Source of the DNA: Providencia rettgeri
Lineage (GTDB): Bacteria > Pseudomonadota > Gammaproteobacteria > Enterobacterales > Enterobacteriaceae
NCBI GenBank assembly: GCA_900455085.1
Contig: UGTZ01000002.1
Coordinates: 55,752-119,751 of the forward strand
DNA: 64,000 nt
Direction: 5' to 3'
Part shown: in pieces, positions 1 through 8,344 of the stretch
How the letters are laid out: every line of letters starts with the position of its first letter
Numbering within the stretch: the stretch's first letter is position 1
Program-made: the position numbers and the translations under genes
Notes under the pieces: generated by a model
What the model was told of the DNA's origin: nothing
Database searches by the model: none
Seen by the model: the letters and a program-made list of their open reading frames with translations, nothing else

Positions 1-1385
1 GAACGTATGTGGCGAACACCGTGGGCACGGGCTTAAAAGCCAGTGTGAAGTTGACGGATTGGTCAAGTGCTGTTGAGTCAACTGGGTATGCGATTACCGT
101 CGGTGATGCGGCACAAAGTACCTCAACAGTCGTGGTCGATAACACCACGTATGTGGCGGGAACGGATATCACGGTGACGGTGACGTTGAAAGACGCTGAA
201 GGTAATTTAGTCAGCGGCCAGGCGTCAGCCTTAACCGATAGCACGGTGACGGTGCCGAATGCGACCCAGAAAGCCAGTAGCAATTGGGTGGACAATGGGG
301 ATGGCACGTACACCGGAACGTATGTGGCGAACACCGTGGGCACGGGCTTAAAAGCCAGTGTGAAGTTGACGGATTGGTCAAGTGCTGTTGAGTCAACTGG
401 GTATGCGATTACCGTCGGTGATGCGGCACAAAGTACCTCAGCGGTCGTGGTCGATAACACCACGTATGTGGCGGGAACGGATATCACGGTGACGGTGACG
501 TTGAAAGACGCTGAAGGTAATTTAGTCAGCGGCCAAGCGTCAGCATTAACCGATACGGTAACGGTGCCGAATGCGACCCAAAAAGCCAATAGCAACTGGG
601 TGGACAATGGGGATGGCACGTACACCGGAACGTATGTGGCGAACACCGTGGGCACGGGCTTAAAAGCCAGTGTGAAGTTGACGGATTGGACAAGCGGTGT
701 GACCTCAGGGACATATGCGATTACCGTCGGTGATGCGGCACAAAGTACCTCAACAGTCGTGGTCGATAACACGACGTATGTGGCGGGAACGGATATCACG
801 GTGACGGTGACGTTGAAAGACGCTGAAGGTAATTTAGTCAGCGGCCAAGCGTCAGCATTAACCGATACGGTAACGGTGCCGAATGCGACCCAAAAAGCCA
901 ATAGCAACTGGGTAGATAATGGTGATGGCACGTATACCGGCACCTATGTAGCCAATACTACCGGTACCGGTTTGAAAGCCGAGGTGAAACTGACGGATTG
1001 GAATAACGCCGTTATATCTGCACCGTATGCTATTGAGCCAGATGTTAATTCAGCTAATATTGAATTAACTTGGGTTAATTCAATGGATTTATCATTGTCT
1101 AATGGTACAGATTTAAATGAAATAGAAGCCGTAATTAAGGATGCTAATGGTAATGTTATCCCAGAGGCTAGATTTAACGTTAGTTTGCCTAATGGTTTGT
1201 CATTAAGTGGTGTTTCTAATCCGCTGACTGTCGATAATGATGGAATATTGAAATTTAATGTAGCAAGTACTTCTTTTGGCAAAATGGAGATAAAAGCGAC
1301 AGTTGAATCATCAGGAAATTCATCATCGACAACGGTAAACTTTTCGCCAGTAAATCTAACGTTAACGGTTAATATTAATAATTAA
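1..1385 (+). CDS. 3' part of giant Ig-like repeat adhesin (inverse autotransporter family), copy A
   Basis: The reading frame is open from the first base of the window, so the gene begins upstream and only its C-terminal ~460 residues are visible. They comprise one partial and three full copies of a ~104-residue Ig-like repeat (landmarks VDNTTYVAGTDITVTV, NWVDNGDGTYTGTYV, KLTDW, YAITVGDA), then a different C-terminal domain of ~110 residues. The tail is base-identical to that of the adhesin ending at 59225, whose N-terminus shows the invasin/intimin type of outer-membrane barrel, so this copy is inferred to be a passenger exposed at the cell surface. The first GTG (base 9) is an in-frame codon and not a start. 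The two copies differ in the order of repeat variants but share everything from about base 604 to 1393. Confidence 0.85.
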   Translation, partial: TYVANTVGTGLKASVKLTDWSSAVESTGYAITVGDAAQSTSTVVVDNTTYVAGTDITVTVTLKDAEGNLVSGQASALTDSTVTVPNATQKASSNWVDNGDGTYTGTYVANTVGTGLKASVKLTDWSSAVESTGYAITVGDAAQSTSAVVVDNTTYVAGTDITVTVTLKDAEGNLVSGQASALTDTVTVPNATQKANSNWVDNGDGTYTGTYVANTVGTGLKASVKLTDWTSGVTSGTYAITVGDAAQSTSTVVVDNTTYVAGTDITVTVTLKDAEGNLVSGQASALTDTVTVPNATQKANSNWVDNGDGTYTGTYVANTTGTGLKAEVKLTDWNNAVISAPYAIEPDVNSANIELTWVNSMDLSLSNGTDLNEIEAVIKDANGNVIPEARFNVSLPNGLSLSGVSNPLTVDNDGILKFNVASTSFGKMEIKATVESSGNSSSTTVNFSPVNLTLTVNINN

Positions 1386-1395
1386 ATGACCATGA

Positions 1396-1426
1396 AGTGA
1401 GAATGCTGAATAAAAGCATTCTCACT
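1396..1426 (+). terminator. Intergenic hairpin after adhesin copy A
   Basis: A perfect 12-bp stem (AGTGAGAATGCT pairing with AGCATTCTCACT) around a 7-base loop lies 10 bases after the adhesin stop. No U-tract follows, so it may be an attenuator or mRNA-stabilising structure and not a simple terminator. The equivalent place in copy B has an equally perfect stem of different sequence (59234-59267). Confidence 0.55.
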
Positions 1427-1448
1427 CTAAGCAAGAGATATAAATGAT

Positions 1449-2480
1449 ATGAAATTAAAGTTATTTTTTTCAGCTGGTCTTTTATTTTTTTCGGGAGCAG
1501 CTCTTTCCGCAACAAATTGTGTTGTGACCCCGGACACTGATTTTACGGTTGAGTTATCTTCTATTAATATTAATCCTGGTGCTCAAGTGGGTGATATTGT
1601 CGGAGAGTCTGAAATAATTGAAAGGCAAATATTATGTAATTATGATTCAACCCCAGAGTATAATCGTATACAAGCCTATTATAATGGTAGTAATAATATA
1701 GGCACAGGGGTTTTTATCGAAAAACAATACCCGGGCACATCAGAAGTGAGTAGATGCGAAGCTATGGAGTCTGGTTATCCAGGCCTAGGAATTGTTTGGT
1801 TTAATTATAATACAGCAAATCCAACTCGTTGGTTATGTGCATCTATACCTGAAGGTGGTGGAATATTCGCTCGGAACTTGGTATCAGGAATAACAAGAAC
1901 TATTAGAGATCAAATTTTTTTAGTGAAAACGGGTCCAATCGAAACTGGAAATTTTAAATTTGATCGAACTTATCAGTTTGAAGAGCGTCCAAACAGTTCA
2001 AACCATTTACCTGATTTTGGTCCACTTTATAAAGTTATTCTTTCAGGGGAGAGCCAAATCGAGGCTCCGGTATGTACTGCAACTAATTCAAGTGCAAATC
2101 AAGAGTATTTAGTTTCTAATATATCAAATGATTCAAAAAGTGATATTAGTCAAAGTATAAATATTTCATGTACAGGATATATTGAAGACGGTACAGTTGT
2201 TCCTTTCCAGTTTTTAACTAAAGATGGTATTTTTGCTCAAAATAATCAATATTACGCATCTTCTGTTAAAGGGCTAGGTATAAATGTCAGCTATAAAATA
2301 GATAGAGATACTAATTTTATTAAGTTAATACCTTCGCAAAAAGGAGTTATAAATGTGCCTATTTTTTCTGGTAAGTCAGCATTAGACTTTAGAATAGAAC
2401 CTTATATTGAAAAGGATAGTGGTGTTTATCCATTGAGCGATAGTGCTAGTTTCAATATAAATATTAAAGCAGGGGGCTAA
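1449..2480 (+). CDS. Secreted ~343-residue protein encoded behind adhesin copy A
   Basis: I do not recognise this family. The protein has a clear Sec signal peptide (MKLKLFFSAGLLFFSGAALS, cleavage before ATNC) and a mature part of about 323 residues. Recognisable stretches are SSININPGAQVGDIVGESE near the N-terminus, a central cysteine-containing segment CEAMESGYPGLGI, and a C-terminal half ending in IEPYIEKDSGVYPL. Paired cysteines suggest periplasmic or extracellular disulfides. A weak AAGAG lies ahead of the ATG. It sits 63 bp behind the adhesin gene, and a near-identical protein follows adhesin copy B, so the two genes probably travel and act together, for example as a fimbrial-tip-like or adhesin-associated secreted subunit (inference). 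Two more paralogues follow. Confidence 0.75.
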   Translation: MKLKLFFSAGLLFFSGAALSATNCVVTPDTDFTVELSSININPGAQVGDIVGESEIIERQILCNYDSTPEYNRIQAYYNGSNNIGTGVFIEKQYPGTSEVSRCEAMESGYPGLGIVWFNYNTANPTRWLCASIPEGGGIFARNLVSGITRTIRDQIFLVKTGPIETGNFKFDRTYQFEERPNSSNHLPDFGPLYKVILSGESQIEAPVCTATNSSANQEYLVSNISNDSKSDISQSINISCTGYIEDGTVVPFQFLTKDGIFAQNNQYYASSVKGLGINVSYKIDRDTNFIKLIPSQKGVINVPIFSGKSALDFRIEPYIEKDSGVYPLSDSASFNINIKAGG

Positions 2481-2615
2481 ATTTAAATTGCCATAGAGTG
2501 GCATTGAAATATAACTTTATCAGAAACGCTTAAGTTTTTTATAAAGTTAACCAATAGATAAAAAATAATTGATGGTTATCTGTTTTTACTCCCTAAGACT
2601 TAGAGGATAAGCGTA

Positions 2616-2900
2616 ATGACTTCCTATAAAATATTTTATATTCTTATGATTGGTTTTTTTTGTTTTAAAACTGCTTATGTGAGTAAGTATTGTGAAGTGT
2701 TATCGAGTACAAGTGATTATGTAGTTACAATTCCTCCATTAAATATAAGCACTGCAACTCAGTTGAGCCGTTTTCAGTCATTGCAGATTTTGGCTATTTT
2801 TCTAAAAAAAATTAGTAATGTTCCTAGTAATATTATGAATATTAAAGTTATTGTAAATACAGTTTCTTATAAAGATAAAGTGAAATATACAATTAACTAA
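2616..2900 (+). pseudogene. Degenerate paralogue of the secreted protein family
   Basis: A 94-codon frame begins with a hydrophobic leader (MTSYKIFYILMIGFF) and then YCEVLSSTSDYVVTIPPLNIS. This parallels the N-terminus of the neighbouring secreted proteins (cysteine, S/T-rich stretch, then the 'NINxxPGAxxGDI' position). After about residue 55 the resemblance is lost and the frame ends early, so this is most likely a truncated and decayed third member of the tandem family. It could still yield a short exported peptide. Confidence 0.55.
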
Positions 2901-3006
2901 AATAATTAATTTTTTCCATGGTGTGTCATATAGGTCCGATATCGATAATGATACATGTTTGGCCCACTATATACAGAAGTATTCTTCTAATTTGAGAGGT
3001 ATGACT

Positions 3007-4047
3007 ATGAGGTTAGGGATTTTTATTTATGTTGGTTTATTATTTTTTTCAGGCTCTGTATTTGCTGAAAAATATTGTCAAACAACACCATCCTCTTTCT
3101 CAATTAATATTGAGAATATTAATGTATTACCAGGGGCTAAAATTGGAGATATAGTTGGTCAGTCGGAGCTTCAACAGAAAACAACGAAATGTAGTGGTGC
3201 TCCAGCAAGTGAAGTTGCTTATACAAATACAAGACAAAATATAGGTGCAGGTGTTTATGTTAATTGGCCATCTTATCCAGTGGGACCTGGTTATACTGAA
3301 AATTGTGAAGCTATGGAGTCTGGGTTTCCAGGATTAGGGATTGCTTGGGTTAATTTTAATTCAGTTGCAGGTATGTGGGTATGTGCATCAATTAATGCAG
3401 ATGGGCAAATTAATCGTGGATTGCCAATAAATGGCGAAAATACTATATATGACCAGATTTTTTTAGTAAAAACAGGAGTGATAGGTAATGGCAGTGGTGA
3501 GAATGAAGTGTTTGATTTTAATAAGACATTTCAATTTGATGAAGCCATTATGAATGGTGATGGAAGTGTTAAAAATAATTATGGCCCATTATATACGATG
3601 ACATTAAGTGGAAATACTGAGATTCAAGCTCCTATTTGCACTGCTATATCTGCATCTGATTCATTTAATTTCGATACAGAAGATGCTGTAAGCAAATCAT
3701 ATACAAGTTCGCCTCTACAGATTATCGAAGTTAATTGTTCAGGAGTGATTGAAAATGGAACTCTTGCATCTTTTAAATCTATTTCAGATTACGGGGTGTT
3801 TTCACTTGATAATAGCTACTTTGCTACTTCAGACTCTAGTGTCGGCGTTACAGTAGAGTATACAGAAAATAATGAATCTACATTCCACACATTAAAACCT
3901 AGTGATGATATAAAAGTTCCTATTATAAATAATAAAGCTACCATTAATTTTAAGTATACTCCTTATGTTAAAGGTGATTCAGGAACTTATCCTTTAGATA
4001 AAAATATTCAGTTTAATTTAAAGTTAAATAATGGCAATCAATCCTAA
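3007..4047 (+). CDS. Secreted protein, diverged paralogue of the 343-residue adhesin-linked family
   Basis: The ATG at 3007 is chosen because GAGAGG ends 7 bases upstream and a signal peptide follows at once (MRLGIFIYVGLLFFSGSVFA, cleavage before EKYC). The mature protein shares block order with the gene at 1449: INIENINVLPGAKIGDIVGQSE, CEAMESGFPGLGIAWVNFN, YDQIFLVKTG, and a C-terminal PYVKGDSGTYPL. Identity is clearly lower elsewhere, so this is an old duplicate and not a recent one. It lies between the adhesin and the channel/TolC genes, on the same strand, which suggests one functional cluster. Function is unknown; Sec export is well supported. Confidence 0.7.
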   Translation: MRLGIFIYVGLLFFSGSVFAEKYCQTTPSSFSINIENINVLPGAKIGDIVGQSELQQKTTKCSGAPASEVAYTNTRQNIGAGVYVNWPSYPVGPGYTENCEAMESGFPGLGIAWVNFNSVAGMWVCASINADGQINRGLPINGENTIYDQIFLVKTGVIGNGSGENEVFDFNKTFQFDEAIMNGDGSVKNNYGPLYTMTLSGNTEIQAPICTAISASDSFNFDTEDAVSKSYTSSPLQIIEVNCSGVIENGTLASFKSISDYGVFSLDNSYFATSDSSVGVTVEYTENNESTFHTLKPSDDIKVPIINNKATINFKYTPYVKGDSGTYPLDKNIQFNLKLNNGNQS

Positions 4048-4139
4048 CTATAAGTTTTTGGTATGAGCGACTTGTCTGTTTTTAGCAATCAAAATAGGAC
4101 TATTTTTATGTTTTTATTTCAATTTTCAGGTCTATTTTA

Positions 4140-5481
4140 ATGAAAGAATTACGTTTTTTAATATATTTTATCTGTTTTGTTTTTTGTGCGTTTGTTTTTT
4201 ATATACACGATTTCATTATTAGTGCTATTGAACATAATGTTGCGATTAATATTCTCATTTCTGTTATTTTGGTTGGCGGCATTATTTTTGCTTTAATCTC
4301 AACGTTTCAAATTAGCCGTAAACAACTTTCATGGAAAAAAATAGAACAACAAGATGATGTGGCTAATGATTCTTTAGTTTTAGGGGTTTTTGACCATCAA
4401 TTTAGTGATATTTTTACCGTCGATGAAAAAAAACAAAAAGAATTATTGGCTACATGGATAGAATCCTGTGATTGGAAAAGTCGAATATTAGAATATTTAT
4501 CAGGAACGCTCATTGGGTTAGGACTATTGGGGACCTTTATTGGTTTAATGGGCATGATGGGGTCTATTTCTGGAGTATTATCGGCTTCGGGTGATGGGGG
4601 GGAGTGAGCAGATGGTACAGGCAATATCTGTGCCACTCGGCAGCATGTCTGGCGCCTTTTCTGCCTCATTAATGGGGTTGATGTCCTCTTTATTTACAGG
4701 GCTGTTAGCGATTTTAGTGGATAAGCTTAATTCACGGTTTGTCGAATCGGTAAAGACCTGGATTTATAATAAAAACAGTCAAACGCAATCAGAGAAAGAG
4801 ACCGAAACTCCGTTATTTTATCCATCATCGTCATTAGAGCCATTAACGCATCAGTTAATTCAGAGTAGCTTTACACGAATTAATGCGTTTTGCCATCAAA
4901 CGGAAGAATACTTAATTGCGATGGACTCAAAGTTAGAGGCGTTTAAAAATCGACTTGCGCAAGGATTCGATTTATTAACCCGTGAAATTACAAAAATAAA
5001 TAATGTGACAGATTCGGTTAATCAATTAAATGAAACTATTATTGTGAGTAATGAACAGTTACGACATGAGGTTGAAAATACTCGACAGGAATTGGGTAAA
5101 TTAAATACATTAAGTTTAACGCTCTCTGAAAATATCACACATGAAGTATTGATTAATCGACAAGATATTCTACAACTGAATGCGCTTTCAGAAACTGTTA
5201 GTCAGCGTTTAGAAAAATATAAACAACATTTGGATAAAGGGTTATTAAATACGGCCAATAATGACCGAGAAATGTCAGCGATATTAAACGAAATTAAAGT
5301 GGCCTCCGATAATTTAGAGACATCGGGTCGCTATAATAAAGAGAATATTGACCGAATTCTGACGATACAAGCGATTTGTCATGATGCGGGATTGGTTTCA
5401 TTGGATGAAATTGTAAAAGCAAAACACTATTTAGAGACTCTATTACCGACGAATACAGCCAACATAAACAATGTAGAGTAA
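4140..5481 (+). pseudogene. MotA/TolQ/ExbB-type proton-channel protein (SiiB-like), frameshifted at a G7 tract
   Basis: Two overlapping frames (4140-4607 and 4591-5481) form one protein of about 447 residues if one G is removed from the G7 run at 4596-4602, which joins SGDGG to SEQMVQ. The N-terminal part has two membrane segments (about residues 5-25 and 35-57). The channel core then follows: GTLIGLGLLGTFIGLMGMM and, past the shift, VPLGSMSGAFSASLMGLMSS, the conserved TM3/TM4 pattern of MotA/TolQ/ExbB. The remaining ~250 residues are cytoplasmic and coiled-coil-like. A TolC gene starts 3 bases after the stop. In Salmonella SPI-4 an ExbB/MotA-like SiiB serves a type I secretion system, which is the closest analogy I know. 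The break may be a phase-variable slip, an inactivating mutation or a sequencing error. Confidence 0.7.
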
Positions 5482-5484
5482 TGT

Positions 5485-6105
5485 ATGAATAAAAAGACGA
5501 CCTTGTTAGCGGGATTCTTATTTTCGTCTATGGCGGTATCGGCTGGGGCACCGTTATCCTTGTCGGAAGCCATTCATTTGGCCGATGAGTACAGCTTTGA
5601 TGTTAAAAAAGTGACGTTTGAAGCGAAAGCCGCCGCGGCGCGAGTTGACCAAGCGTATGCCGCGTACTGGCCTAAAATTGATTTGATTGCGAAAACCAAC
5701 AATGTGTGTACTGGAGAAAGTCAGGACTACAGTGCTTCCAGTGACCAGCTATCTCAAATTAATGCGGCATTATTATATACGCTGTACGATTTTGGGGTTC
5801 GCTCTGCGCAAGTGGATGCAGCGAAATATGCCTTAGAAAGCAGTGAAATTAAGGTGACGTTGCAAAAAGAAATTTTAATTTATGACACGTTCAGTGCCTT
5901 TATCCAATACGATTCTGCTGTGCAACAAGAACAATTATCACTGGATTATTTAAATCAAGTTAAACAATTACAGCAGTTGATTAATCAGCGTATTGCCGCT
6001 GGGTTTAGCGCGCGTTCAGATAAAGTTCGCGGTGACTTAGCGCTTTCTGAAGCAAAATCCCGTGTTGAAATGGGTCATGTATTCAATCCGGTGATTAACC
6101 TGTAA
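5485..6105 (+). pseudogene. TolC-family outer-membrane channel protein, truncated
   Basis: The protein starts with a signal peptide (MNKKTTLLAGFLFSSMAVSAGA) and a typical TolC/OEP N-terminus (LSLSEAIHLADEYSFDVKKV, then AYAAYWPKIDLIAKTN and LLYTLYDFGVRSAQVDAA). Only about 206 residues are present, against roughly 420-490 for the family, so the first repeat of the barrel/alpha-tunnel is there and the second is lost. The frame runs out just before an IS1-like end at about 6111. It is tightly coupled to the upstream channel gene (3 bases), as expected for a type I secretion operon. No ABC transporter or membrane-fusion protein remains downstream, so the export machine is broken here. Confidence 0.75.
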
Positions 6106-6110
6106 TATAG

Positions 6111-6666
6111 GGTAATTTATCGGAGAATATTCATGGCTAAAGTCGATGTAAGGTGCCCATTTTGTCAACAAACTCCCTCAGTGAAAAAACATGGCCTAGG
6201 GAGCACTGGTCATCAACGTTATCGCTGCCAAAATTGCTGCCGAAGCAGGTAACTTCTTTACCTCTTGATAATTTGCAGATTGAACTCCTTTGCGAAGTTG
6301 ATGAACAGTGGTCTTTTGTGGCTAATAAGAAACAACAACGCTGGCTTTGGTATGCCTGGGAACCTCGCCTAAAACGGATTATTGCTCATACATTTGGTCG
6401 TCGAAACAAGAGAACTCTTCGTCAGTTACTGGCTTTACTGTCTAGGTTTAATGTGGCTTTTTGGTGCACGGATAAGTTCAGTGCTTATGAGATATTGCCT
6501 AAACAAAAACACGTAGCAAGTAAGTTTTATACCCAACGAATAGAAAGAGAGAATTTGAATTTAAGAAATCGCTTAAAGCGTCTTAACCGTAAGACGTTAG
6601 GTTACTCGAAGTCGCCTGAAATGCATGATAAAATCATCGGCACATTCATCGAGCGGGAGCATTACC
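6111..6666 (+). mobile_element. IS1-family element, internally deleted
   Basis: Short terminal inverted repeats starting GGTAAT are visible at 6111 and, inverted, ending at 6666. The enclosed ~556 bp is about 200 bp shorter than a standard 768-bp IS1, matching the loss of the insA/insB junction. No convincing target duplication could be found, so one flank has probably been rearranged. The element abuts the truncated tolC-like gene. Confidence 0.7.
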
Positions 6667-6674
6667 TATTGTGA
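6133..6674 (+). pseudogene. IS1-type transposase remnants (InsA' and InsB')
   Basis: From 6133 a 39-residue frame encodes the InsA zinc-finger N-terminus (MAKVDVRCPFCQQTPSVKK ... RYRCQNCC) and stops at 6250. In the next frame the InsB catalytic part runs from about 6265 to the stop at 6672: DEQWSFV, WYAWEPRLKRIIAHTFG, FWCTDKFSAYE, YTQRIERENLNLRNRL and SKSPEMHDKIIG, all IS1 InsB signatures. The HTH of InsA and the InsB N-terminus are missing, so the element cannot make a full transposase. Confidence 0.8.
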
Positions 6675-6887
6675 TGAACTCTATATTGAATACACGACCC
6701 TTTTTTTTGAGCAAATTGCTGATGAAGCGACTGAAATGAACAAAGAAGTCGATGATTATAATGTCATTATATGTCTTCCTCAATTGAGAAGCTGACTGGC
6801 AATGGCTCAGCATATAGCTCCCATCAACCATAATGTAATAGTGTTCCCTTAACCAGTTGATTTATATTTTTAATATTCATTACCATA

Positions 6888-7166
6888 TTAATCGTCTTTA
6901 ATTTTTAAAGACCAACGACTTCCGCCATACAGTGTTGAACCAATGATTTCTTCCCATATATCGTGTTCGGTGAGTAAGTGTTTAATCGATTGGAATTCGA
7001 TATGCGTTAAAACGCCTTCTTCTTCCCCATTTTGTGATAGCAAAAGATAACCTTCAGGTATGCGAACCGAGGATTGAAAGGCGGCCTTTGCAGATAAACG
7101 ATAAAATGTGGTGATTGTATATCCTCGACGTAATAGTCCGAGGAGTTGTTCTGTTGGTATCGCCAT
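6888..7166 (-). CDS. Small recombinase-linked protein, copy 1 (unknown function)
   Basis: This 92-residue soluble protein has no family that I recognise. Landmarks are EQLLGLLRRGYTITTFYRL, RIPEGYLLLS, EFQSIKHLLTEHDIWEEIIG and a final STLYGGSRW. A clear paralogue (31389-31661) shares all of these blocks. Each copy lies directly downstream of a small serine recombinase on the same strand (here 29 bases after the stop at 7196), so the pair is probably cotranscribed. A role as accessory or regulatory factor for the recombinase is inference from context alone. Confidence 0.65.
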   Translation of the reverse strand: MAIPTEQLLGLLRRGYTITTFYRLSAKAAFQSSVRIPEGYLLLSQNGEEEGVLTHIEFQSIKHLLTEHDIWEEIIGSTLYGGSRWSLKIKDD

Positions 7167-7195
7167 ACGTTTTTCCTCTCTAAATAGAGTACCGG

Positions 7196-7828
7196 TTATT
7201 TTTGTTGATAACGTAGTTGAATTCGGCAGACTTGAGAACAGCTATAGCCAGTAGCCTCAGCGGTTTCACGAATACTCAGTCCTTTGTTTTTTCGGTAATA
7301 AATCACTTTTTCATGACGCTCTTTATCCGCTCGCTTTCCTTTGTATTTACCTAAAGTTTGGGCGCGTTGGATACCTTGTTTTTGTCGTTCGCGGCGATTG
7401 ATCCAATCTTTGTGGGACATGGCTGCCATCAAATCAATCAACATGGTATTAATAGCAGAAAGTACAGCTTGTGTGATAGGGTCATTTTGTGTGGGATCTT
7501 GATTATTTAAGGCTTGCCAAGATGTTGGAATATCGAGGCTGACAATCCGTAGCTCATGTTGCTCTATTTGTTTTTTTAATTTTAACCAATCGGTGTTATT
7601 TAATCGAGTGAGCCTATCAATTTGTTCAACTAATAAAATATCACCTTGTTGACTATCACTGAGTAAACGCGAAAGTTCAGGGCGTTCTAATTTTGTGCCA
7701 CTAATATGCTCGCGATAATAATTTGCAATTCGTCCTCCTCGTTCTTCAACAAAATCATTTAGCATATTTTTTGCTCTATCTGCATATTGATCTTCAGAAG
7801 AGGCTCTGAGGTAAGCTCGTATGAACAT
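7196..7828 (-). CDS. Small serine recombinase (resolvase/invertase family)
   Basis: The 210-residue protein has the N-terminal catalytic domain of serine recombinases: RAYLRASSEDQ with the nucleophile serine near residue 10-11, the GDILLVEQIDRLTRLN block with the conserved arginine, and the long E-helix region (QAVLSAINTMLIDLMAAMSHKD). A basic linker KGKRADKERH and a C-terminal helix-turn-helix (LSIRETAEATGYSCSQVCRI) follow. It resembles the recombinase at 31886 more than the one at 30785. Direct repeats just upstream (7846-7925) are candidate binding sites. The next gene downstream is the small partner protein. Confidence 0.88.
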   Translation of the reverse strand: MFIRAYLRASSEDQYADRAKNMLNDFVEERGGRIANYYREHISGTKLERPELSRLLSDSQQGDILLVEQIDRLTRLNNTDWLKLKKQIEQHELRIVSLDIPTSWQALNNQDPTQNDPITQAVLSAINTMLIDLMAAMSHKDWINRRERQKQGIQRAQTLGKYKGKRADKERHEKVIYYRKNKGLSIRETAEATGYSCSQVCRIQLRYQQK

Positions 7829-7839
7829 ATTTTCACCAA

Positions 7840-7951
7840 TCTATCGCATTTAAATTATCTCTTTAAAAGTATCGCATATAGGTTATTGCATTGATACTGA
7901 TTTGATGCATTTTAGATTATCGCTTTGGGGTATACTCTAAGGCTATAGCCT
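7840..7951. promoter_or_regulatory. Candidate recombination/operator region upstream of the recombinase
   Basis: Three related direct motifs (CTATCGCATT near 7843, GTATCGCATA near 7870, TTATTGCATT near 7885) and a perfect 12-bp palindrome AGGCTATAGCCT (7940-7951) occupy the gap between the recombinase start and the end of ccdB. Spaced repeats ahead of a serine recombinase gene are typical of res sites, but none of these has been matched to a known site. Confidence 0.35.
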
Positions 7952-8020
7952 GTTTTGTTAAAAATACTACAGTGACGTGACCAGTCTTAGCTGACTTTTT
8001 CACTGAAGTATTTATGAGCT

Positions 8021-8344
8021 TTAGGTATTAGTAAAAATGGCGTCGAGGGCTGAAATAATTGCGCTTCTGGATGATGCTGCGTTACAAATAAAATCTTTTT
8101 TATTAATTTTTGTTGTATCTAAAAACGTAATAGCAGGTGTAAATATATAATAATTGTAATGCTCAATAGACAATACAGGCGTTATTCTTTTTTTATTGAG
8201 GGTAATATCATTTGTTGACACAAGAGGAACAACAATCCTTGTTGTTAAATCATCAAAGTAATCATTTTGAAGAATAAGATAAAATGGCCAAAGCTTATTC
8301 GTTTTAGCTGAAGGATTGCGGTAAACATCAAATTGCTTTGGCAT
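8021..8344 (-). CDS. ccdB: CcdB-family toxin
   Basis: The 107-residue protein has the CcdB fold signature: MPKQFDVYRNPS at the N-terminus, then PFYLILQNDYFDDLTTRIVVPL, FTPAITFLDTTKINKKDF, and a C-terminal AIISALDAIF. In the E. coli prototype a C-terminal tryptophan-glycine pair contacts DNA gyrase; here the end reads ALDAIFTNT, so the gyrase-binding tail differs and activity is uncertain. The start codon overlaps the antitoxin stop (ATG within 8342-8344). CcdB poisons GyrA and stabilises plasmids or islands after segregation. Confidence 0.85.
   Translation of the reverse strand: MPKQFDVYRNPSAKTNKLWPFYLILQNDYFDDLTTRIVVPLVSTNDITLNKKRITPVLSIEHYNYYIFTPAITFLDTTKINKKDFICNAASSRSAIISALDAIFTNT

Larger units (their letters stand above)
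604..2500 (+). repeat. Direct repeat, copy A (adhesin tail plus secreted-protein gene)
   Basis: Bases 604-1393 match 58444-59233 without a difference that I can find. Bases from about 1550 to 2500 match about 59385-60335 with only a few substitutions. Between these blocks lies a diverged island (1394 to about 1550) covering the intergenic hairpin and the signal-peptide codons. Similarity stops at 2500/60335, directly after a shared GAGTG. The two copies lie in the same orientation about 57.8 kb apart. Confidence 0.9.

Noticed and set aside
1..2500. Assembly overlap (circular contig ends) as explanation of the duplication
   Set aside because: The copies are followed by different DNA and differ in an internal island, in repeat-variant order and in single bases, so they are two real loci.
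4140..5481. Zorya-type ZorA defence protein
   Set aside because: The MotA-like core with a long tail fits superficially, but there is no ZorB-type OmpA partner or helicase; the next gene is TolC, which favours a secretion role.
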